Shown: positions 43,296 through 52,630, counted from the stretch's first letter. The stretch is DNA of 64,000 nucleotides from Streptomyces mangrovi (GCF_900114215.1 NZ_FOSG01000027.1:1-64000); one strand, 5' to 3'. The notes: generated from the sequence alone by a model not told the origin. Translations and numbers: made by a program.

Positions 43296-44621
43296 TCAGA
43301 TCAGGCCCTGCGCCACCATGCCCTCCTCCACCAGCTCGAAGCCGGCGATGTTGGCGCCGGCCACGTAGTCGCCGGGGCGGCCGTAGCGCTCGGCGGTGGT
43401 GTGGCACAGGTTGTGGATGTGCCGCATGATCTCGGTCAGCCGGGCCTCGGTGTGCTCGAAGGTCCACGAGTCGCGCGAGGCGTTCTGCTGCATCTCCAGG
43501 GCACTGGTGGCCACACCGCCGGCGTTGGCCGCCTTGCCGGGGCCGAACAGCACGCCGGCCTCGCGCAGCACGCGTACGCCCCCCGGGGTGGTGGGCATGT
43601 TCGCACCCTCTCCGACCGCCTGCACGCCGTTGCGCACCAGCGTCGCGGCGTCCTTCTCGTCCAGCTCGTTCTGGGTGGCAGAGGGCAGCGCCACCTCGCA
43701 CGGCACCTCCCAGACCCGGCCGCCGGGGACGAAGCGCGCCCCGCCGCGCTCGGCGTACTCGGACAGCCGGCCGCGCTCGGTGAGCTTGACCTGCTTGAGC
43801 AGCTCCAGATCGATGCCCTGCTCCGCGACGACGTAGCCGCCGGAGTCGGAGCAGGCGATCGGGACGGCGCCGAGCTGCCGCGCCTTCTCCATGGCGTAGA
43901 TGGCCACGTTGCCGGAGCCGGAGACGACCACGCGCTTGCCCTCCAGGGTCTCGCCGCGCGTCTTGAGCATCTCCTCGGTGAAGACGACCAGGCCGTAGCC
44001 GGTGGCCTCGGTACGGGCCTGCGACCCGCCCCACAGGACGCCCTTGCCGGTCAGGACGCCGGCCTCCCAGCGGTTGGTGATCCGGCGGTACTGGCCGAAG
44101 AGGTAGCCGATCTCGCGGCCGCCGACCCCGATGTCGCCCGCCGGGATGTCCGTGTACTCACCCAGGTGGCGGTAGAGCTCGGTCATGAAGGACTGGCAGA
44201 AGCGCATGACCTCCGCGTCCGACCTGCCCTTGGGGTCGAAGTCGCTGCCGCCCTTGCCCCCACCGATCGGCATGCCGGTCAGGGCGTTCTTGAAGGTCTG
44301 CTCGAAGCCCAGGAACTTGATGACCCCCAGGTTGACGGACGGGTGGAAGCGCAGGCCGCCCTTGTACGGGCCGAGGGCGCTGTTGAACTCCACCCGGAAA
44401 CCGCGGTTGACGTGGGTCCTCCCGGAGTCGTCGCTCCACGGGACGCGGAAGATGATCTGCCGCTCAGGCTCGCACAGGCGCTCGATGAGAGATTCGTCCA
44501 GCAGCTCGGGACGCCGGGCGAAGACCGGTTCGAGGGATTCCAGGACCTCCCACACGGCCTGGTGGAACTCCTTCTCGCCGGGATTGCGATGCAGTATCCG
44601 GTCGTAGATCTTCTCGATCAC
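43296..44621 (-). CDS. gdhA: Glutamate dehydrogenase (NADP-type, hexameric)
   Basis: A 441-residue enzyme converting 2-oxoglutarate and ammonia to glutamate. The substrate-binding region is GPYKGGLRFHPSVNLGVIKF, with the catalytic Lys region PIGGGKGGSDFDPKG. The Rossmann motif is SGSGNVAIYAMEKA. The ending FELVEEGMVAQGLI is typical. GTG at 44621 has AGGAG 5 bp upstream. Length and motifs match the 450-residue NADP-dependent class. Its terminator is at 43234; a hairpin at 44695 separates it from the gene upstream. Confidence 0.96.
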   Translation of the reverse strand: MIEKIYDRILHRNPGEKEFHQAVWEVLESLEPVFARRPELLDESLIERLCEPERQIIFRVPWSDDSGRTHVNRGFRVEFNSALGPYKGGLRFHPSVNLGVIKFLGFEQTFKNALTGMPIGGGKGGSDFDPKGRSDAEVMRFCQSFMTELYRHLGEYTDIPAGDIGVGGREIGYLFGQYRRITNRWEAGVLTGKGVLWGGSQARTEATGYGLVVFTEEMLKTRGETLEGKRVVVSGSGNVAIYAMEKARQLGAVPIACSDSGGYVVAEQGIDLELLKQVKLTERGRLSEYAERGGARFVPGGRVWEVPCEVALPSATQNELDEKDAATLVRNGVQAVGEGANMPTTPGGVRVLREAGVLFGPGKAANAGGVATSALEMQQNASRDSWTFEHTEARLTEIMRHIHNLCHTTAERYGRPGDYVAGANIAGFELVEEGMVAQGLI

Positions 44622-44694
44622 GCGTACTCCTAGAAGGTGCGGCTCCTGTTGTCCCGCCGGTTCCGCTGACCCCTGCGGAACCCGTGAAACGCAT

Positions 44695-44733
44695 GACGCC
44701 GAGCACCCCTGTGGAAATCGGGTGCTCGGCGTC
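44695..44733 (-). terminator. Terminator upstream of gdhA
   Basis: A 14-bp perfect stem, GACGCCGAGCACCC (44695-44708) with GGGTGCTCGGCGTC (44720-44733), lies downstream of the toxin/antitoxin genes and upstream of gdhA on the same strand. Confidence 0.8.
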
Positions 44734-44871
44734 TTCGTCGACGTGGCGGACTTCAAGCGTGACACGCCTCGGCCGCGAATTCCTCCCGGGGTGCCCCGGG
44801 TACCCCGGCCCCATGGCCGGAAACCGGTGCGGCGGGGCGGCGCGGACGCCGCACCGGGACACAGGACCGCC

Positions 44872-45367
44872 TCAGACCGGAACGATATGGACATCATGGG
44901 CGTTCATCACCTGGAGATACGCCCCGATATCGCCAGGGTCACTGGTGAAGACCACCGCGCTGCCGTGCCGGACGGCCGACAGCGCCACCAGCGCGTCCAC
45001 CGCGTCCACCGCGTCCGGACGCTTCCTCGGCGGGAGCTCCGCCTTCCCCAGGGCCGCGCCGATACGCCGCCGGTCGGCGAGGTCCGGTCCCGTCACGCAG
45101 GTGATGCACGCCGTCCGGCCGACCTCGGTGGGACGCATGGCCGGCTCGTCAGCCACGCGCCTGCGGAACCGTACAGCCCTTCAGCGCCGAAGCCGGCGCG
45201 TGGACCGTCGCCGGACTGGGACGCCATACCCGAGCCGGCACCGGGCCGGGTACCACGGCCCGGTGCGGCGCCTCCCCCATGGCGGCGTGAAGGCGTGCCG
45301 CCTTCGCCTTGCGGTCGGCCGGCGCGACGAGCATTCCGGTGTCGTACACCGGCACCCGTGCGGTCAC
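44872..45367 (-). pseudogene. PIN-domain (VapC-like) toxin, broken by a frameshift
   Basis: The N-terminal frame starts at 45367 (GTG, overlapping the antitoxin end) with VPVYDTGMLVAPADRKAKAA, which carries the first catalytic Asp of PIN domains. It runs to LKGCTVPQARG and a stop at 45149. The remaining PIN domain (CVTGPDLADRRRIGAALGKA, DAVDALVALSAVRHGSAVVF and TSDPGDIGAYLQ) is in another frame, ending at 44872, and could begin from GTG at 45156. The two parts together have normal PIN length. The lesion lies around 45150-45165. A two-piece protein or a sequencing error is also possible. Confidence 0.78.
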
Positions 45368-45699
45368 GCCGCGTTCCCGGGGTGGCTGTCGACCCTGATG
45401 GGCGCGTCACCCCCGAGAACGAGTCCCACGGCTTCGCGCACCCCCCGCCGCTCCGCCCCGGTGAGATCGTCGTCGCCGGGCTCGGGAAGCGCGGGCAGTT
45501 CGGCGGCCTCCGCCTCGGCCGCGGCGATCACCGCGTCGATGTGGGAGAACCGGCCCTCCATGGCCTCGGTCTCCGCCACCTGCCGTGTGGCGGCGTTGAC
45601 CAGGCAGGCGGAGACGTCCATGCCCGCACGCTCGGCATGGGCTCTGATGCGCTCGGCATGCTCGCCGTCCAGGCTGATGCCGATCCTCGTCTTGGCCAT
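45364..45699 (-). CDS. CopG-like antitoxin
   Basis: A 111-residue protein with a ribbon-helix-helix N-terminus, TRIGISLDGEHAERIRAHAE then SACLVNAATRQVAE, and an acidic C-terminal tail that would wrap the PIN toxin. It is 4 bp upstream-overlapping with the toxin gene, the normal antitoxin-first order, and would repress its own promoter. The antitoxin is intact while the toxin is broken. The ATG at 45699 has a poor RBS. Confidence 0.82.
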   Translation of the reverse strand: MAKTRIGISLDGEHAERIRAHAERAGMDVSACLVNAATRQVAETEAMEGRFSHIDAVIAAAEAEAAELPALPEPGDDDLTGAERRGVREAVGLVLGGDAPIRVDSHPGNAA

Positions 45700-45907
45700 G
45701 AATGCATTGCAGGACGCGTATTACGCCCTGCGTCGCGTTCTCCTCGGCACCGACCGGTGACTGCCACCCAGGACTACAAACGCTCCGGCTGGTAAGGGAT
45801 TCGAAGTCTTTGGGGTCTCCGGCGCGCGTGCGCGGGCACCCGCGCGGGAAGCGGGGTACGAGCGCCTGCGCGCCGCGCGGCGCTCTTGGACGGGCCGAGG
45901 GAAGCCA

Positions 45908-45926
45908 TTAGGTTAGCCTCACCTAA
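45908..45926 (+). promoter_or_regulatory. Iron box (DmdR/DtxR type) before the siderophore operon
   Basis: TTAGGTTAGCCTCACCTAA matches the 19-bp iron-box consensus of Streptomyces DmdR1 and corynebacterial DtxR with one central difference. It lies 155 bp before the first biosynthetic start codon and should repress the operon when iron is plentiful. Confidence 0.92.
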
Positions 45927-46080
45927 ATTGACGGTCGCTCAGGCGGCCCGGGCACGCACCCGGAGGGAGGGGACGTGAGCGCTTCCGACGGCGGCTGACG
46001 CCGCGCACCGGACGACCGCACCGCCTCCCCCGAGACCGCACCGCCTCCCCGACCGTGCCGCACCCAGCGAGGTAGAGCCC

Positions 46081-47403
46081 GTGTCCATCGTTCTCCCGCC
46101 CTCCGCCGCCCCGCGTTCCGCCTACCCCTCCGAGGTCCTGCCCGAGCCGGTCCGCCGGCGCCTGCTGGAGCTGGCGGAGGGCGAGACGCCCGTCTCCGCC
46201 TACCTCTACGACGGTCAGGCCGCCGCCGCGCGCGCCCGCGAGCTGCGCGCGGCGCTGCCGAAGTGGGCGGCCGTCCACTACGCGGTGAAGGCCAACTCCT
46301 TCCCCGGCGTCGTACGGGCGCTGGCCCCGTACGTGGACGGCTTCGAGGTCGCCTCCCGCACCGAGCTGGAGCTGGCCCTGGCCGCCCTGCGGGAGCGGGA
46401 CGGTCTCGGGGGCACGCCGGACTCCCCCGCCTCCCCGGCCACCGTCGTTCCCGTCGTTCCCGTCGTCGCCGCCGGGCCGGCCAAGTCCGTGCCCGTACTG
46501 ACCGCCCTGGTGCGCGCCGGGGTCGAGGCGATCAACGCCGAGAGCCTGCTGGAGCTGCACCGCATCAGCCGTATCGCCGTCGCCGAGGGCACCACCGCCC
46601 GGGTGGCGCTGCGCGTCAACCCGGCCGACGCCCCCACTGCCGGTGCCACCGCCGCTCCGGCCTCGGGATCGCTGCGCATGGGCGGCCGGCCGTCGCAGTT
46701 CGGGGTGCCCGAGCCGGACGTGCCCGGGGTACTGGAGCAGGCGCTGCGGCTGCCGGGCCTGGACGTCACGGGCTTCCACGTCCACGCCGCCTCCAACAAC
46801 CTCGACGCCGATTCCCAGGCCGCCCACCTGCGCCGGTGTGTGGAGTGGAGCGCGGCGACCGCCCGCAGGCACGGCGTGGACCTGCGCATGGTCGACGTCG
46901 GCGGCGGCATAGGGGTGGCCTTCGAGGAGCTCGCGGGCGAGCGGCCCTTCGACGTCTCCCGCTTCGGCGAGCTGGTCGCGGAGTGCGAGCCGCCGCCGGG
47001 CGTGCGGGTGGTCCTGGAGCCGGGCCGCTTCCTGGTGGCCGACTGCGGCTGGTACGCGGCCGAGGTCACCGACGTCAAGCACAGCTACGGCACCGCCTTC
47101 GCCGTACTGCGCGGCGGCATCAACCACTTCCAGCTCCCCACCTCCTGGGACCTGGTGCACAACATCGTCGTCCTGCCCGTCGACCGCTGGCCCGACGGCC
47201 TGCCGCGCCCGGAGGCGGCCGGTGAGCGCGTCACCGTCGTCGGCGAGCTGTGCACTCCGGAGGACACCCTGCTGCGCGATGTCCGGGTGGACCGAGTCCG
47301 AGCGGGGGATCTGGTCGTTTTCCCCTACGCGGGCTCCTACGGCTGGGAGTTCGCGATGCACGGCTTCCTCGGCCACCCCGTCGCGGAACGCCACCTGCTG
47401 TGA
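46081..47403 (+). CDS. Type III PLP-dependent decarboxylase (SbnH/DAPDC-like)
   Basis: A 440-residue alanine-racemase-fold decarboxylase. The PLP Lys is in YAVKANSFP (about residue 70). Later motifs are HVHAASNN, MVDVGGGIGVAFEELAG, LEPGRFLVADCG and GELCTPEDTL, with a C-terminal AGSYGWEFAMHGFLGHP. Diaminopimelate decarboxylases share this layout, but in siderophore operons (SbnH of staphyloferrin B, PvsE of vibrioferrin) such enzymes decarboxylate the citryl-amino acid intermediate; that role is inferred from context. GTG at 46081 follows GAGG. Confidence 0.85.
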   Translation: MSIVLPPSAAPRSAYPSEVLPEPVRRRLLELAEGETPVSAYLYDGQAAAARARELRAALPKWAAVHYAVKANSFPGVVRALAPYVDGFEVASRTELELALAALRERDGLGGTPDSPASPATVVPVVPVVAAGPAKSVPVLTALVRAGVEAINAESLLELHRISRIAVAEGTTARVALRVNPADAPTAGATAAPASGSLRMGGRPSQFGVPEPDVPGVLEQALRLPGLDVTGFHVHAASNNLDADSQAAHLRRCVEWSAATARRHGVDLRMVDVGGGIGVAFEELAGERPFDVSRFGELVAECEPPPGVRVVLEPGRFLVADCGWYAAEVTDVKHSYGTAFAVLRGGINHFQLPTSWDLVHNIVVLPVDRWPDGLPRPEAAGERVTVVGELCTPEDTLLRDVRVDRVRAGDLVVFPYAGSYGWEFAMHGFLGHPVAERHLL

Positions 47404-47491
47404 CCACCGACCACCCCCGGAGACGGCCGCCGGGCCGTACCGCCGACGCCTTCCTCCCGACGGAGCGACGGAGTAACGGAGCGAGAACGCC

Positions 47492-47590
47492 ATGACCGTG
47501 CCCACCGCACCTCCGACACCGGCCGCCGCCGCGGCCACCGGCCCCGTGGCCACCGGCCCCGCTGCCGCGCCCACCGGGCGGGCGGCGTGA
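47492..47590 (+). CDS. Ala/Pro-rich 32-residue ORF, possible translational coupler
   Basis: MTVPTAPPTPAAAAATGPVA then a similar repeat to GRAA. ATG at 47492 has GGAGCGAG 5 bp upstream. Its stop overlaps the GTG of the next gene (GTGA). The peptide is too simple to be an enzyme and may only deliver ribosomes to the DesA-like gene, which has no RBS of its own. Confidence 0.4.
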   Translation: MTVPTAPPTPAAAAATGPVATGPAAAPTGRAA

Positions 47591-49302
47591 CGGGCCGCGT
47601 CCGCGCGGCGGAGGCGGGCTCCCCGGCGCCGGGCGTCGCCTCCGTCCCGGGCGCCCGGGAGGCCGGCGGCCGGGCCGAGGCGCTGCGCGCCCTCGTCGAC
47701 GGGCTGCTGGCGTCCGCCGCCCACACCGGTACGGAACCCCCCGGCACCGAACCTCCCGGCACCGAACCGCGCGCCACCGCCCCGCCGCCCGGCACCGCCC
47801 TGCCCGGCTCCGCCCTGTCCGGCTCCGTGGACGGCCCCGGCGCCCTGGAGCCGTTGCTGCGCGCCGCGCTCGCGGCGCTGGAGGAGGGCGCGGCCCGGCG
47901 GGGCGGCCCCGTGCCGGCGCTCGAACCCGGCGAGCTGGCCGCTCGCGTCGCCGGGGAGTACGCGGCGGCCCGCGGCGCGGCGGCCCTGCCCCGGCTGACC
48001 TCGCTGCTGGCGTACGGCAGCGCCGATCCGGCCGATCCGCTGTGCGCGGCCCATCTGCACTGCCCGCCGCTGGCCGTCGCCGTCGCCGCCGACCTGGCCG
48101 TCTGCGCGCTCAACCCCTCGCAGGACTCCTGGGACCAGGCGCCGGCCGCCACCACCCTGGAGACGCTGCTGCTGGCGGAGCTGGCCGGGCTGGTGGGGTA
48201 CGGCGAGGAGGCCGCCGGAGTGCTGACCTCCGGCGGCACCGAGTCCAACCTGATGGGCCTGATGCTGGCCCGCGACCGGGTGATGGGGCGCGTATCGGGG
48301 CGGCAGATCGAGCTGGAGGGCGTGCCGCGCACCGGCCCGCGCCCCCGCGTGTTCACCTCCGCCGCCGCGCACTTCTCCGTACAGCGCGCCGCCGCCCTGC
48401 TGGGCCTGGGCGAGGACGCGGTGGTGCCCGTCGGCATCGACCACGCCCAGCGCATGGAGCCCGGCGCGCTGGCCGGCGCCCTGAGGCGGTGCGCGGACGC
48501 CGGCGAGCTGCCCGTCGCCGTCGTCGCCACCGCCGGGACGACCGACACCGGCACGGTGGACCCGCTGCCCGAGTGCGCGCGCCTGGCCGCCGAGTACGGC
48601 GCCTGGTTCCACGTGGACGCGGCCTACGGCGGCGGCGCGCTGCTGTCGGACCGCCTGGCCCCGCTGCTGGACGGCGTCGAGCTGGCCGACTCAGTCTCCC
48701 TGGACTGGCACAAGCTGGGCTGGCAGCCGGTCGCGGCGGGCGTCTTCCTCGTCCGGCGCGCGCAGACGTACGCCTCGCTCGCCCGCCGCGCGGCCTACCT
48801 CAACCCGGGCGACGACGAGGAGGCCGGCTACCCCAGCCTGCTCGGCCTGTCGCTGCGCACCACCCGCCGCGCGGACGGCTTCTCCATCGCCGTCACCCTG
48901 CGCACGCTGGGCCGGGAGGGCCTGGGACGGCTGGTGGACGCCTGCCACGACCTCGCGCTGGCCGGGGCGGCCGCGGTGCGCGCCCACCCCCGGCTGGAGC
49001 TGCACGCCGACCCGGTGCTGACGGCGTTCCTCTTCCGCTACGTGCCGCGCGGGCACGGCGGTCCCGGGCACAGCGATCCCGAGCGGACCGACCGGATCAA
49101 CGCCGCCCTGCGGCGCAGGCTGCTGCGCGAGGGCCTCGCGGTCGTCGGCCGCACCGAGCTGCCGGGCGAGGGGCCGGGCCGGGTACGGCTGAAGCTCACC
49201 CTGCTCAACCCGCACGCGACGCCCTCCGACGTCGAACGGCTGCTGGACGCGGTCGCCGGGGCGGGCCTGGCGGAGGAGCGGGCCGGGGAGGACCCCCGGT
49301 GA
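47587..49302 (+). CDS. PLP-dependent group II decarboxylase (DesA/RhbB-like)
   Basis: A 571-residue enzyme. About 110 residues at the N-terminus are low complexity, including tandem GTEPP repeats. The catalytic core reads LTSGGTESNLMGLMLARDRV, HVDAAYGGGALLSD and the PLP-Lys motif SVSLDWHKLGWQPVAAG (Lys near residue 374), then SLRTTRRADGFSIAVTLR. It decarboxylates a diamino acid (lysine, ornithine or 2,4-diaminobutyrate; not distinguishable by eye) to give the diamine unit of the siderophore. It overlaps the 32-residue ORF and the next gene (GTGA). Confidence 0.88.
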   Translation: MTGRVRAAEAGSPAPGVASVPGAREAGGRAEALRALVDGLLASAAHTGTEPPGTEPPGTEPRATAPPPGTALPGSALSGSVDGPGALEPLLRAALAALEEGAARRGGPVPALEPGELAARVAGEYAAARGAAALPRLTSLLAYGSADPADPLCAAHLHCPPLAVAVAADLAVCALNPSQDSWDQAPAATTLETLLLAELAGLVGYGEEAAGVLTSGGTESNLMGLMLARDRVMGRVSGRQIELEGVPRTGPRPRVFTSAAAHFSVQRAAALLGLGEDAVVPVGIDHAQRMEPGALAGALRRCADAGELPVAVVATAGTTDTGTVDPLPECARLAAEYGAWFHVDAAYGGGALLSDRLAPLLDGVELADSVSLDWHKLGWQPVAAGVFLVRRAQTYASLARRAAYLNPGDDEEAGYPSLLGLSLRTTRRADGFSIAVTLRTLGREGLGRLVDACHDLALAGAAAVRAHPRLELHADPVLTAFLFRYVPRGHGGPGHSDPERTDRINAALRRRLLREGLAVVGRTELPGEGPGRVRLKLTLLNPHATPSDVERLLDAVAGAGLAEERAGEDPR

Positions 49303-51197
49303 CCCCGGGCCCCCTGGGCGGAAACCCGCCCGCGCACGGCGGCGGCCCGCACGGCCCCGGCCCGCACGGCGGCCCCGACCCGCTCGACCACCCCGACCCG
49401 CAGCGCGCCGCCGCCACCGCCGCGACCGAGCGGCTGCTGCGCGCGTACGTCCGCGAGACCGGCACCGAGGTACCGGCCGCCGGGCAGTCGCTGCACCTGG
49501 TGCTGCCGCTGAGCAGGATGACGCTGCGCGTCCCGGTGCGCTACCGGTCCGCGACCGGCTGGCACCGCTTCGGCGAGGCGCGCGTGGTCACCTCCGAGCG
49601 GGGCGGCAGCCTCCCGGCGGACATCGCGCTGGCGGCGGCGGGGCTGGTCCGGGAGCACACGCTGCGGCGCGGCCGCTCCCTCCTGGACGGGGGCGACGCG
49701 GTGGCCCGGGTGCTGGACTCGGCCCGCCGTACCGCCGTCCATCTGGCCCGGCGCCGCGCGGAGCCCCCGGGCACGGCCGGCCCGACGCCGTTCCTGGACG
49801 CCGAGCAGGCGCTGCTGCTGGGCCACCCCCTCCATCCCGCGCCCAAGAGCCGGGGGGAGGCGTCGGACGCCGAACTGGATTCGTATTCCCCGGAGTTGCG
49901 CGGCTCCTTCCCGCTGCACTGGTTCGCCGCGCACCCGGACGCGGTCGTCGGCGAGAGCGCGGACGGCCGCCCTGTCCCCGAGCTGCTGCGGTCCCTGGCG
50001 GCGGGTGTGGAGGTGCCCGCCGGCATGATGCCGGTGCCCGCCCACCCCTGGCAGGCGCGCGAGGCCGTACGCCGCCCGGAGACCGCCGCGCTGCTGGAGG
50101 CCGGGCTGCTGCGCCCGCTGGGGCCGGCCGGCCCCGCCTGGTATCCCACCTCCTCGCTGCGGACGGTGCACCGGCCGGACGCGGAGGCGATGCTGAAGCT
50201 GTCGCTCGGCATGCGGATCACCAACTCCCGCCGCAACAACCTCCGCGGCGAGCTGCGGCTGGGGGTGCGGGCCGCGCGGCTGCTGGCCGCCGGATCACCG
50301 GCCTGCCCCGGTCCGGGCGGGTGGCTGCGCGCCGAGCACCCGGAGTTCGGCATCCTGCGCGACTTCGCCTGGGTGTCGGTGGGCCGCGATGGCGGGAGCG
50401 GTGGCGGCGTCCCGGAAGCGGGACCGGAGACGGGGCTGGAGACGGCCATACGCGACAACCCCTTCCGGGGCGGAACCGGGAACGGGACCGGGAACGGAGC
50501 CGGCGAGGCGCTGTGCGTGGCCGGTCTGCTGGCCGAGCGCACCGGCCCCGGCGACGGCTCCCCGCCGCCGTACCGCGCCGCGCTGTGCGAGGCGGTGGCG
50601 CGCACCGCCCGCGCCCACGGGGTCTCCGCCGCCGAGGCCGCCGAGCGCTGGCTGCTGCGCTACCTCGACGTGCTGGCCGTCCCCCTGATCCGCCTCCATG
50701 CCCACCACGGGATCGCCCTGGAGCCGCACCACCAGAACACCCTGGTGGCGCTGGGCTCCGACGGGCTGCCGGTGGCGGGCCGCTACCGCGACAGCCAGGG
50801 CTACTACGTCGCCGCCTCCCGCGCCGCCTCGCTGGAGCGGCTGGTGCCGGGCCTGTACGAGGGGGTGGAGCTGGTCTTCGAGGACTCCTTCGTCGACGAG
50901 CGCGTCGCCTACTACCTGGGGATCAGCAACCTGCTGGGCCTGGTGGGCGCGTTCGGCTCGTTCGGCCTGGCCCGCGAGGAGCGCCTGCTGCGCGTGCTGC
51001 GCGGCGCTCTGGAGCGGCTGCGCGCCGCCGAGCCGGGCGCCAAGGGCCTGCTGGAGACGCTGCTGGACGCGCCGTCGCTGCGCTGCAAGGCCAACTTCCT
51101 GACCTGTGTGGACGGGCTCGACGAGCTGGTCGGCGACGTCCACACCCAGTCCGTCTACATCGACCTTCCCAACCCCCTCGCGGAGGCACAGCGGTGA
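49299..51197 (+). CDS. IucA/IucC-family NIS synthetase 1
   Basis: A 632-residue ATP-dependent ligase that condenses a carboxylate (citrate or succinyl-type) with an amine or hydroxylamine. Visible are LLLGHPLHPAPKSRGE, SSLRTVHRPDAEAMLKLSLG, MRITNSRRNN (nucleotide-binding region) and LIRLHAHHGIALEPHHQNTL (acidic catalytic region), then YRDSQGYYVA. The N-terminal 45 residues are a Gly/His/Pro tail. GTG at 49299 overlaps the previous stop. The HPLHPAPKSRGE motif is typical of types A and B; the substrate cannot be fixed. Confidence 0.9.
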   Translation: MTPGPLGGNPPAHGGGPHGPGPHGGPDPLDHPDPQRAAATAATERLLRAYVRETGTEVPAAGQSLHLVLPLSRMTLRVPVRYRSATGWHRFGEARVVTSERGGSLPADIALAAAGLVREHTLRRGRSLLDGGDAVARVLDSARRTAVHLARRRAEPPGTAGPTPFLDAEQALLLGHPLHPAPKSRGEASDAELDSYSPELRGSFPLHWFAAHPDAVVGESADGRPVPELLRSLAAGVEVPAGMMPVPAHPWQAREAVRRPETAALLEAGLLRPLGPAGPAWYPTSSLRTVHRPDAEAMLKLSLGMRITNSRRNNLRGELRLGVRAARLLAAGSPACPGPGGWLRAEHPEFGILRDFAWVSVGRDGGSGGGVPEAGPETGLETAIRDNPFRGGTGNGTGNGAGEALCVAGLLAERTGPGDGSPPPYRAALCEAVARTARAHGVSAAEAAERWLLRYLDVLAVPLIRLHAHHGIALEPHHQNTLVALGSDGLPVAGRYRDSQGYYVAASRAASLERLVPGLYEGVELVFEDSFVDERVAYYLGISNLLGLVGAFGSFGLAREERLLRVLRGALERLRAAEPGAKGLLETLLDAPSLRCKANFLTCVDGLDELVGDVHTQSVYIDLPNPLAEAQR

Positions 51198-52630
51198 CCG
51201 ACCACTCCACCCCGCCGCACGGCGTGCACGACCTCGTCGGCGTCGGCATCGGCCCGTTCAACCTCTCCCTGGCCGCGCTCTGCGACGGCGTGCCGGGGCT
51301 GGGCACCCTCTTCCTGGACCGCCGTCCCGCCTTCTCCTGGCACCCCGGTCTGCTGCTGGAGGGCACCGTCCTGCAGGTGCCCTTCATGGCCGACCTGGTG
51401 ACGATGGCCGACCCCACCAGCCACTGGTCGTACCTGAACTACCTGCGCGAGCACGGGCGGCTGTTCCCGTTCTTCTTCTCCGAGCGCTTCCACATCCCGC
51501 GCCGCGAGTACGACCACTACTGCCGCTGGGTCGCCGAGCGCCTGCCCTCGTGCCGCTTCGGCGCGGAGGTGACGGCGGTGGAGTGGGACGCCTCGGCCGA
51601 GGCGTTCGCCGTCACCCACCGGCCCTCCGGCGCGCCTTCCGGCGGGGACCGGGACGGCGGCCGGGAGGAGCGCGTACTGGCCCGGCGGGTCGTGCTCGGC
51701 GTCGGCACCACCCCGGTCGTGCCCGAGCCGCTGCGCCCCCTGCTCACACCCGCGCACGCCGGGCGCGTGCTGCACAGCGCCGACTACCGAACCCACCGCG
51801 CCGCCCTCGCCGGGAGGGACGACGTGACGGTGGTCGGGGCGGGGCAGTCCGGCGCGGAGGTCGTGCTCGACCTGCTGCGGCACCAGGACGGCGAGGGGCG
51901 CGGCGGCCCGTACGTGCGCTGGCTGGCGCGCACCCCGGCGTTCGCGCCCATGGAGTACTCCAAGATCGGCCTGGAGCACTTCACCCCGGACTACGTGCGC
52001 TACTTCCGCACCCTGCCCGAGGCCGTCCGCGACCGGCTGGTGCGCGAGCAGTGGCAGCTCTACAAGGGCGTCAGCGAGCAGACCCTCGGCGAGATCCACG
52101 ACGAGCTGTACGAGCGGACCATCGGCGGCGGCCGGCCGCGCGCCGACCTCCACCCGGGCGTGGAGATCACCGCCGTGCGCCCCGTGGAGGACTCCGAAGG
52201 CCGCGGCTACGTGCTGGGCTGCCGCCACACCGGGCAGGGCACGGAGTTCGAGGTGCGCACCTCGGCGGTCGTCGCGGCCACCGGCTACGCCGCCGTGCGC
52301 CCGGCCTGCCTGGACCCGCTGGACAAGCTCGTCGACTGGGACGCGCGCGGCCGCTACCGCGTCGGCGGCGACTACCGCGTCGCGCTCGACGAGAGCGTCA
52401 CCGGCGCGCTGTACGTGCAGAACGCCGAGATGCACACCCACGGCGTGGGCGCGCCGGACCTGACCCTCGGCGCCTGGCGGGCGGCGGTGATCCTCAACTC
52501 CGCCGCCGGGCGCACCGTGCTGCCCGTGCCCGACCGGGCTGCCTGGACGACCTTCGGCGCTCCCGGGGCCGGGGCGCGCGAGCCCGGCGCTCCCGAGCCC
52601 GGGGCGCGCGCCGGGGAGGCGGCCCGATGA
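51194..52630 (+). CDS. L-lysine/L-ornithine or diamine N-monooxygenase (IucD/DesB-like)
   Basis: A 478-residue FAD- and NADPH-dependent hydroxylase that makes the N-hydroxy amine. FAD motif: VGVGIGPFNLSLAAL (about residues 13-27). Middle: SWHPGLLLEGTVLQVPFMAD. NADPH motif: VVGAGQSGAEVVLDLL (about residue 213). The C-terminal ATGYA motif (VAATGYAAV) and PDLTLGAWRAAVILN are also present. It follows the first NIS synthetase with GTGA overlap and precedes the second with ATGA overlap. Confidence 0.93.
   Translation: MTDHSTPPHGVHDLVGVGIGPFNLSLAALCDGVPGLGTLFLDRRPAFSWHPGLLLEGTVLQVPFMADLVTMADPTSHWSYLNYLREHGRLFPFFFSERFHIPRREYDHYCRWVAERLPSCRFGAEVTAVEWDASAEAFAVTHRPSGAPSGGDRDGGREERVLARRVVLGVGTTPVVPEPLRPLLTPAHAGRVLHSADYRTHRAALAGRDDVTVVGAGQSGAEVVLDLLRHQDGEGRGGPYVRWLARTPAFAPMEYSKIGLEHFTPDYVRYFRTLPEAVRDRLVREQWQLYKGVSEQTLGEIHDELYERTIGGGRPRADLHPGVEITAVRPVEDSEGRGYVLGCRHTGQGTEFEVRTSAVVAATGYAAVRPACLDPLDKLVDWDARGRYRVGGDYRVALDESVTGALYVQNAEMHTHGVGAPDLTLGAWRAAVILNSAAGRTVLPVPDRAAWTTFGAPGAGAREPGAPEPGARAGEAAR

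Noticed and set aside
48042..49298. Long open frame before NIS synthetase 1
   Set aside because: It is a shadow of the DesA-like decarboxylase in another frame; the true start is the GTGA overlap at 49299.
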